This document shows, in pieces, positions 14,483 through 19,047 of a stretch of DNA of 19,047 nt; position 1 is the first letter of the stretch, and each line of letters opens with the position of its first letter. The stretch is from assembly GCA_902797565.1 (NCBI GenBank), contig CADBTO010000214.1, forward strand, positions 1 through 19,047, given 5' to 3'. The notes under the pieces were generated by a model. It searched no databases. It was not told the DNA's origin and saw only the letters and a list, made by a program, of their open reading frames with translations. The stretch is from an uncultured Lachnospiraceae bacterium. GTDB taxonomy: Bacteria; Bacillota; Clostridia; Lachnospirales; Lachnospiraceae. The translations under genes and the position numbers were made by a program.

Positions 14483-15456
14483 CAGCTTTTTCCCTCCTTT
14501 TTCTCCTTTACGATACCGAAGGCATTGGGGATGGTGAAGCGCTCAATCAGCGGCACCAGCATATTGCAGAAGATGATCGCATAAGAAACGCCCTCTGCGG
14601 AGCCTCCGAAAATTCGGAAAATACCAGTCAACAGACCCAGGCAGACGCCAAACACAATTTTGCCGACTGGCGTGATCGGACAGGTTACGTAGTCGGTCGC
14701 CATAAAGAAGGCACCGAGGATGATCCCGCCAGCGCAAAGCTCTGCGGCAAGGTAGGTCAGGTCGAATCCATGCCCGCCAAAAATCAGCGCAAAGACAGAG
14801 AAGGTCAGGATATAAGTCAGTGGAATCCGGATGTCAATGACCTTCATGACGATCAGGAATGCAGCACCGATCAGGAGGCAAAGCGCGCTTGTTTCACCAA
14901 TGGTTCCGGGGATGTTTCCAAGGAACAGGCGGGTAAGGTCAACGCTCTCCAGACCACCGTTTTTGATGGTTGCCAGCGGCGTTGCGCCGCCAAAAGTATC
15001 CGCATAGCCTTTATAATTCGAAAAGTCGGTCATAACGCCTGCGAAGGAAAGCATCAGGAAGCAGCGGGCACCCAGTGCCGGATTCATGAAGTTCTGGCCC
15101 AGGCCGCCATAGAGCATCTTGACGATAACGATGGCAAAGGCTCCGCCGAGTACCGGCATCCACCAATAGGAAAGCTTCATGCCGCCAGGCAGGTTCAAGG
15201 CAAGCAGCAGTCCTGTCACCACGGCAGAAAGGTCTTTGATGGTACTCTTCTTTTTTACGATGCGTTCAAAAATATACTCGCTTGCCACGCAGCTGCCGAT
15301 GGAAAGCGCGATCATGACAGCCGCGCTGATCCCAAAGTTGAAGATCCCAAAGACCGCCGCAGGGACGAGCGAAAGGATCACATAGAGCATGATCCGCTGC
15401 GTGTCATCCTTTGCCCGGACATGGGGCGCGGATGTGACATTCAATAAATTACTCAC
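14482..15456 (-). CDS. rnfD: Rnf complex membrane subunit RnfD (covalent FMN carrier)
   Basis: RnfD is a multi-helix membrane protein that carries covalent FMN and is thought to form an ion path together with RnfG. The 324-residue protein shows SAPHVRAKDDTQRIMLYVILSLVPA, LPGGMKLSYWWMPVLGGAFAI, QNFMNPALGARCFLMLSF and FFMATDYVTCPITPVGKIVFG. The flavinylation site reads DTFGGATPLATIK, with Thr159 the likely FMN residue; Gly156 stands where Ser or Thr is more usual. It starts with GTG (15456), with AGGAGAT nine bases upstream, 67 bp after rnfC. Confidence 0.96.
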   Translation of the reverse strand: MSNLLNVTSAPHVRAKDDTQRIMLYVILSLVPAAVFGIFNFGISAAVMIALSIGSCVASEYIFERIVKKKSTIKDLSAVVTGLLLALNLPGGMKLSYWWMPVLGGAFAIVIVKMLYGGLGQNFMNPALGARCFLMLSFAGVMTDFSNYKGYADTFGGATPLATIKNGGLESVDLTRLFLGNIPGTIGETSALCLLIGAAFLIVMKVIDIRIPLTYILTFSVFALIFGGHGFDLTYLAAELCAGGIILGAFFMATDYVTCPITPVGKIVFGVCLGLLTGIFRIFGGSAEGVSYAIIFCNMLVPLIERFTIPNAFGIVKEKKEGKS

Positions 15457-15523
15457 GGTTTTTCATCTCCTATTTTGATTCTCCGGACAAAAGCGGGATG
15501 GCCCCGTTTTTTTGCCCCTTGTA

Positions 15524-16843
15524 TCATTTTTTCCGTTTCGCGGCAAGGATCTGTTTCTTTGCCGTCTTGATGGATTGTGCCAGATGACGCCTTGCGGGAC
15601 AGCCGAAGCTGCAGCTTCCGCATTCTACGCACTCCAGGCCCCACCATTTTTCGAACTCTGCTGTCTGTCCATGTTCCGAAAAGTCCGCCAGCCGTGAAGG
15701 AATCAGGTTTTCCGGGCAGGCATCCACGCAGCGGCCGCAGTTGATGCAGGCAGTGGTTTCATACTTGGACGCCTCGTCCTCCGTCAGGCACAGGAGCGCC
15801 GAGGTGGTTTTCGTGGTTGGGACGTCCAGATCGAACAGTGCAAAGCCCATCATCGGACCGCCTGCGATCATCTTCTGTGCTTCACCAGAAAGTCCGCCTG
15901 CGGCTTCCAGAAGTTCCGTGTAGCTGGTGCCGATGCTGATATAGAAGTTCCGGGGATCGGAAACAGCGTCACCGGTCACAGTGAAAATCCGGTTTGTGAG
16001 CGGCCTGCCGAAACGGACGGCATGGTAGATCGCAACCAGGGTCTCCACGTTATCCACAATGCAGCCTGCGTCTGCTGGAAGCATCTTTGCATTGATATCC
16101 CGTCCGGTTACAGCATGGATCAGCTGCCGCTCGCCGCCCTGCGGATATTTCGTCTTGAGCGGTGCTACGGACATCCGGTCTTCCGATGCAGTCAGCTGCT
16201 GTAGTTTCTCAATACAGTCAGGCTTGTTATCCTCGATCCCGAAAACGCCTTTTGCTTTGGGGAACAGCTGCAGGACGATCCGCATACCTTCCACAAGTTT
16301 TTCCGGCTGCTCGACCATGCGCCGGTAATCGCTGGTCAGATATGGCTCGCATTCTGCGCAGTTCGCAATGATATACTCGATCTTGCCGGGATCTTTCGGA
16401 GAGAGCTTGACATGGGTTGGGAAGCCAGCCCCACCCATACCAACAACGCCGGCGTCACGGATTTTTGAGATGATCTGTTCGCTGGAAAGGGAGGAGACAT
16501 TCTTCGTTTCCTCATACGCCACCTCTTCAAACTTTCCATCGCTTTCGATCACGATCGCGTTTACCATATCGCCTGTTGTTGTGCGTCGTTTCTCAATCTT
16601 TTTCACTGTTCCGGAAACAGAGGAAAAGATTGGAGAGGACACAAAACCGCTGGCATCAGCGATTTTCTGCCCTTTCAGGACTGTATCGCCAGGCTTTACC
16701 ACCGGAGTGGCGGGTGCACCAATATGCTGCGATACAGGAAAGACGAGCAGTCCCGTCGGGACCAGCTCTGTGATTGGCTTAGACTTGGACAGGTCTTTCC
16801 CCTCGAAGGGATGGACCCCGCCTTTGAAAGTTCCAAGAGCCAT
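15524..16843 (-). CDS. rnfC: Rnf complex subunit RnfC (NADH/FMN and [4Fe-4S] subunit)
   Basis: RnfC is the peripheral cytoplasmic subunit where NAD+ is reduced (or NADH oxidised); it is homologous to the NuoF family. The 439-residue protein starts LGTFKGGVHPFEGKDLSK, has a lipoyl-like swivel (about 45-85), the nucleotide/FMN motif VVGMGGAGFPTHVK (133-146), IIANCAECEPYLTSDYR, a SLBB-like segment, and two ferredoxin motifs near the C-terminus: CINCGRCVDACP and CVECGSCSFGCP. It lacks the long Ala/Lys-rich C-terminal repeat of enterobacterial RsxC. I chose ATG 16843, which fits the family N-terminus and has GTGGGG nine bases upstream; the frame extends 35 codons further but runs into the promoter. 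It is first in the operon. Confidence 0.97.
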   Translation of the reverse strand: MALGTFKGGVHPFEGKDLSKSKPITELVPTGLLVFPVSQHIGAPATPVVKPGDTVLKGQKIADASGFVSSPIFSSVSGTVKKIEKRRTTTGDMVNAIVIESDGKFEEVAYEETKNVSSLSSEQIISKIRDAGVVGMGGAGFPTHVKLSPKDPGKIEYIIANCAECEPYLTSDYRRMVEQPEKLVEGMRIVLQLFPKAKGVFGIEDNKPDCIEKLQQLTASEDRMSVAPLKTKYPQGGERQLIHAVTGRDINAKMLPADAGCIVDNVETLVAIYHAVRFGRPLTNRIFTVTGDAVSDPRNFYISIGTSYTELLEAAGGLSGEAQKMIAGGPMMGFALFDLDVPTTKTTSALLCLTEDEASKYETTACINCGRCVDACPENLIPSRLADFSEHGQTAEFEKWWGLECVECGSCSFGCPARRHLAQSIKTAKKQILAAKRKK

Positions 16844-17230
16844 TCTACTACCCCACTTTCTACCTTTATTTTTTCTAGCATGGCAGGAATTTGAAAAAAA
16901 TTCGTCATACTGAAACGACATTATAACACTTTTGGACATAACGAACACAAAAAAGAGTAAATTTTTGTCATAAATAACGTTTTTTTTTTAATACAATTTG
17001 ATATACACGCTGGAATGATGATGGGCAGGGATGTATGGCCTGCCACGCAGATCTGCAGAAAATCGAAAAGATAAACTATTAACCATTTCGAAAATTGCAT
17101 AATTAAGAAGTGATACAATATTTAACTTTTTGTACAGCATTTTGCTACAAACCGACCCATATCCACATATCTTTTCCTGTACTTTCATATTTCGCATGTA
17201 GAATATCATTGCAAAAAGGAAAACCAGGAC
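16844..17230. other. Divergent intergenic region between rnfC and the XRE regulator
   Basis: These 387 A+T-rich bases hold no supported gene. They carry the rnfC leader and promoter, a run of ten Ts (16980-16989), a short hairpin GGCAGG/CCTGCC (about 17022-17043) and the 10-bp palindrome GCAGATCTGC (17047-17056). A weak TAGAAT box (17199-17204) could serve the regulator gene. This is where an operator for the divergently encoded regulator would be expected, but no repeated operator-like site stands out. Confidence 0.5.
16920..16925 (-). promoter_or_regulatory. Likely extended -10 element of the rnf operon promoter
   Basis: On the minus strand a perfect TATAAT (16925-16920) is preceded by TGT, the TGn extension. 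No good -35 box stands 16-18 bases upstream (GTGTTC is there), so the promoter may rely on the extended -10 or on an activator. The resulting leader before rnfC would be about 70 nt. Confidence 0.55.
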
Positions 17231-17674
17231 ATGGAAAAGAAATATGAAAAACGATCTACCTTAGCTGAGAAGTTGAAAGCGCTTCGGAAGGCGCATGGCT
17301 ATACACAGGAAGATGTGGCGGCTGCCATTGGGCTGGTACGGGCAGCGTATGCGCATTATGAGTCAGGGAAGCGGGTACCCAGTATTGAGACGGTCTATCT
17401 TCTGGCAGGGCTTTATGATGTCACTGTGGATGACCTTCTGCATATTTCCATCCACTTCGATCGGAATGTTCATTTCGATGCTCCGAAGAAAACGCAGTCC
17501 AGTGAGGAGCTGGATGGCTATCTCGACTTTCTCAACAGCCCTTCCAACCAGGTCAAGTTCAAGTACTTCTCTATGCAGGAGAAGCAGCTTGTCTATTTTT
17601 TTTCGAAACTCACGGCTGAGGAACAGGCAGACATTCTCGAATTTATCAAAGCGAGGGCCAGAAGGCAGCCATAA
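17231..17674 (+). CDS. XRE-family HTH transcriptional regulator
   Basis: A 147-residue probable DNA-binding protein. Residues 11-70 form a Cro/C1-type helix-turn-helix: LAEKLKALRKAHGYTQEDVAAAIGL, then the recognition part AAYAHYESGKRVPSIETVYLLAGLYDVTVDDLL. The C-terminal ~75 residues are predicted helical, with SMQEKQLVYFFSKLTAEEQADILEFIK, a pattern common in small XRE regulators where it likely serves dimerisation. There is no sensor domain or phage-like partner gene. The start has AAAAGGAAAACCAGGA upstream. It is divergent from the rnf operon with a 387-bp shared region, so it may control rnf or itself; this rests on position alone. Confidence 0.88.
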   Translation: MEKKYEKRSTLAEKLKALRKAHGYTQEDVAAAIGLVRAAYAHYESGKRVPSIETVYLLAGLYDVTVDDLLHISIHFDRNVHFDAPKKTQSSEELDGYLDFLNSPSNQVKFKYFSMQEKQLVYFFSKLTAEEQADILEFIKARARRQP

Positions 17675-17723
17675 CGCCGATCCGGGATCGTGCATTGATC
17701 CACCAGAGTTACTGTGTGTGTCC

Positions 17724-17853
17724 GGAATAGCTGTGAAGTGGTCGCTGCGAGGGTGCGTCTGGAACAGCTGTGGAGAGTTGCTGCGAGGGTGCGCTTGGAA
17801 CAGCTGTGAAGATTCGGCTGCGAGGGTGCGCTTGGAACAGCTGTGAAGATTCA
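17724..17853. repeat. 36-37-bp tandem repeat downstream of the regulator gene
   Basis: Full units start at 17744 (36 bp), 17780 (37 bp) and 17817 (37 bp), each opening GCTGCGAGGGTGCG and containing GGAACAGCTGTG. The last two agree at about 36 of 37 positions; the first is more diverged. A partial unit (GGAATAGCTGTGAAG) precedes them at 17724. The copies are directly adjacent with no spacers. The block lies between the regulator stop and the terminator, so it would be transcribed as a 3' untranslated tail of the regulator mRNA. Confidence 0.9.
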
Positions 17854-17883
17854 TGGCGCATCATGTCTGAATGAAGCAAAAAA

Positions 17884-17921
17884 GGAGCAGGGAGACCATT
17901 CAGCCCCCTGCTCCTTTTTTT
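17884..17921. terminator. Bidirectional terminator between the regulator and the formate/nitrite channel
   Basis: GGAGCAGGG (17884-17892) pairs with CCCTGCTCC (17906-17914) around a 13-base loop. On the plus strand seven Ts follow (17915-17921), ending the regulator transcript. On the minus strand the stem is followed by TTTTTTGC, ending the channel gene, whose stop is 17 bp away. Confidence 0.92.
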
Positions 17922-17937
17922 GTACGAATTCAGCTGG

Positions 17938-18570
17938 TCATTCTTCCCAGATCATTTTGATCAATGGAATCATCATTCCACCGATGGAATTTCCGGCGGT
18001 GATCACGAGGATACGCAAAAAGGCATCCAGCGACCACATCCCGGCGATGGAAAAATAGAACATATCTGCAATGCAGTGTTCGAAGCCGCTCAGAATGAAT
18101 GTGGCTACCCCCATAAACAGGATGATTGGATTCGTGGTTTTCTTGTATCCATCAACAGCGGCAAACATCAGGAAACCGCAGAAGATGCCAAGAACCAGCA
18201 GGCTGATGTAGCTGTCCCCCATCTTGATTTCGCACATGCCCCGTGCCTTCTCTGCCATGCCTTTTCCGCGGGTACACCAGATGAGTACTGCGGAAAGGAG
18301 TGTTCCAAGAAAGTTTCCGATCCAAATCATCAGAAGGTCTGGAATGAATCCCAGTCCATTTTCCGGAAGATAGCCGATCTTTCCGGTATAAAGATTCAGG
18401 CCGTGTGCGCAGATGGTATACAGGCCGACTGTAAACATAAGTGCTCCGATAATCTTATCGTCCAGGGAAAGGAAGACTGCTCCGCCAATCCCAATGGCAA
18501 AGCCGGCAATGATTGCAAGCGCAAATAACTGCACTTTCTGGACCAAGTCTATATCATTCTTTGATCTCAT
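17938..18570 (-). CDS. Formate/nitrite transporter (FNT) family channel, short form
   Basis: FNT proteins are pentameric channels moving formate, nitrite, hydrosulfide or similar small anions across the membrane. The 210-residue protein has about six hydrophobic segments and the family's two helix-break regions: LNLYTGKIG (58-66), holding the threonine equivalent to the gating Thr of FocA, and SGFEHCIADMFYF (161-173), holding the central pore histidine (His165). The usual EHxxANM reads EHCIADM here, Asp for Asn. It is shorter than FocA (~285), mainly at the termini. AGAGGA five bases before ATG 18570 sets the start. It follows a chemoreceptor gene by 25 bp. Formate is the likely substrate in a fermenting anaerobe, but the sequence alone does not separate formate, nitrite and hydrosulfide. 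Confidence 0.88.
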   Translation of the reverse strand: MRSKNDIDLVQKVQLFALAIIAGFAIGIGGAVFLSLDDKIIGALMFTVGLYTICAHGLNLYTGKIGYLPENGLGFIPDLLMIWIGNFLGTLLSAVLIWCTRGKGMAEKARGMCEIKMGDSYISLLVLGIFCGFLMFAAVDGYKKTTNPIILFMGVATFILSGFEHCIADMFYFSIAGMWSLDAFLRILVITAGNSIGGMMIPLIKMIWEE

Positions 18571-18595
18571 TTTATCCTCTCTTCTGTATCACAGG

Positions 18596-19047
18596 CTACT
18601 TCACATCCAAATTGATAAAGCGGTCCGCTTCCTGTTCCAGGGTACCCGCCACTTTCTTGTTGTCATCCATCGCGGAAGCAATTTCACCGATATCATTCAC
18701 CAGGCCGGTCGTATTTGCAGCCACGTTGGAAACGTCCTGCGCACTCTCATCGACAGTGGCAGCGATCTCCGTTACAGCATGCGTGATACTCTGGATCATC
18801 TGCTGCAGCTTGCTGGACATTGTATTGAATTTCGTGACAGTATTATTGACATGGATCGCATCGTCATTATACTGGCGGCCGGCATTCACGAAGGACTCGT
18901 AATCCGGAAGGATGTTTTCTGTGATGAACTTCACCATCTCATCGGAGCTGCGGATCAATTCATTCACGGCCTTGACGATCATGTTGTTGATTTCCTGGAT
19001 GTTGCTTGCCGCTTCACGGCTGGAATTTGCCAGCTGGCTGATCTCAT
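18596..19047 (-). CDS. Methyl-accepting chemotaxis protein, C-terminal part (cut by window edge)
   Basis: The minus-strand frame is open to the window end and stops at 18596; about 150 residues are visible. They form one long amphipathic helix: EISQLANSSREAASNIQEIN at the edge, typical of the stretch following the hairpin tip of chemoreceptor signalling domains, then ELIRSSDEMVKFI and repeated heptads to VDESAQDVSNVAANTTGLVNDIGEI, and a tail DRFINLDVK. The sensor, membrane and HAMP parts and the hairpin tip that binds CheA/CheW lie outside the window. The formate/nitrite channel starts 25 bp after the stop, so the two may be co-transcribed. No CheR-tethering pentapeptide (xWxxF) is seen at the C-terminus. 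Confidence 0.85.
   Translation of the reverse strand, partial: EISQLANSSREAASNIQEINNMIVKAVNELIRSSDEMVKFITENILPDYESFVNAGRQYNDDAIHVNNTVTKFNTMSSKLQQMIQSITHAVTEIAATVDESAQDVSNVAANTTGLVNDIGEIASAMDDNKKVAGTLEQEADRFINLDVK

Noticed and set aside
17047..17056. Palindrome GCAGATCTGC as operator of the XRE regulator
   Set aside because: It occurs once, lies far from both start sites, and a 10-bp palindrome can arise by chance; it is mentioned only in the intergenic description.
17724..17853. CRISPR array
   Set aside because: Units are directly adjacent without unique spacers, there are only three, and no cas genes are nearby. The same reasoning rejects 6293-6415 and 7915-8031.
17363..17854. Minus-strand frame with a repeated 12-residue pattern (SQLFQAHPRS)
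   Set aside because: The pattern comes from the 36-37-bp DNA repeat; the rest is antisense to the regulator gene, and there is no ribosome site.

Overview
The window looks like a chromosomal segment of a low-to-mid G+C anaerobic Firmicute, most likely Clostridia and probably Lachnospiraceae. This is inferred from gene content and order: a clostridial-type rnfCDGEAB operon, a ProB without a PUA domain, the Gx-transporter/NusG-II pair, strong AGGAGG-type ribosome sites and a short formate/nitrite channel. No species is claimed. Nothing points to a phage, plasmid or insertion sequence.

Left part (about 1-8030, all minus strand, read right to left): proB, 5-formyltetrahydrofolate cyclo-ligase, proA, miaB, a NusG-domain-II membrane protein, a Gx (Hpre_diP_synt_I) membrane protein, ruvA, ruvB and zapA. 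Spacings are mostly 0-50 bp, with start/stop overlaps, so much of this may be one long transcript. zapA has an added internal promoter overlapping the end of ruvB. The group covers proline synthesis, folate salvage, tRNA modification, Holliday-junction migration and division-ring assembly. A good sigma-70-type promoter precedes proB, and its leader is built almost wholly of imperfect 15-bp repeats. The 3' end of the cyclo-ligase gene is a 41-bp tandem repeat, followed by a strong nested hairpin before proA.

Middle (8050-11470): apbE (plus strand, lipoprotein FMN transferase, with a near-consensus promoter), a secreted protein of unknown function (minus) and a divergent secreted protein with a bacterial Ig-like domain (plus). 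Between proB and apbE lies a protein-like frame without a clear start that may be a gene remnant.

Right part (11515-16925, minus): the complete rnfCDGEAB operon, encoding the ferredoxin:NAD+ oxidoreductase that pumps Na+ or H+. It has a promoter at one end and a long hairpin terminator at the other. ApbE is expected to attach FMN covalently to RnfG and RnfD, so apbE and rnf form a functional unit although they are not one operon. Divergent from rnfC is an XRE-family regulator, followed by a 36-37-bp tandem repeat and a bidirectional terminator. The window ends with a short formate/nitrite-family channel and the C-terminus of a methyl-accepting chemotaxis protein (both minus, 25 bp apart).

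Most of the window is ordinary core genome. I did not find a clearly new multi-gene system. The most unusual items are the repeat-built proB leader, the two other short tandem repeats, the orphan frame at 8052-8306, the two unknown exported proteins beside apbE/rnf, and small departures from the usual flavinylation motif in RnfG and RnfD.
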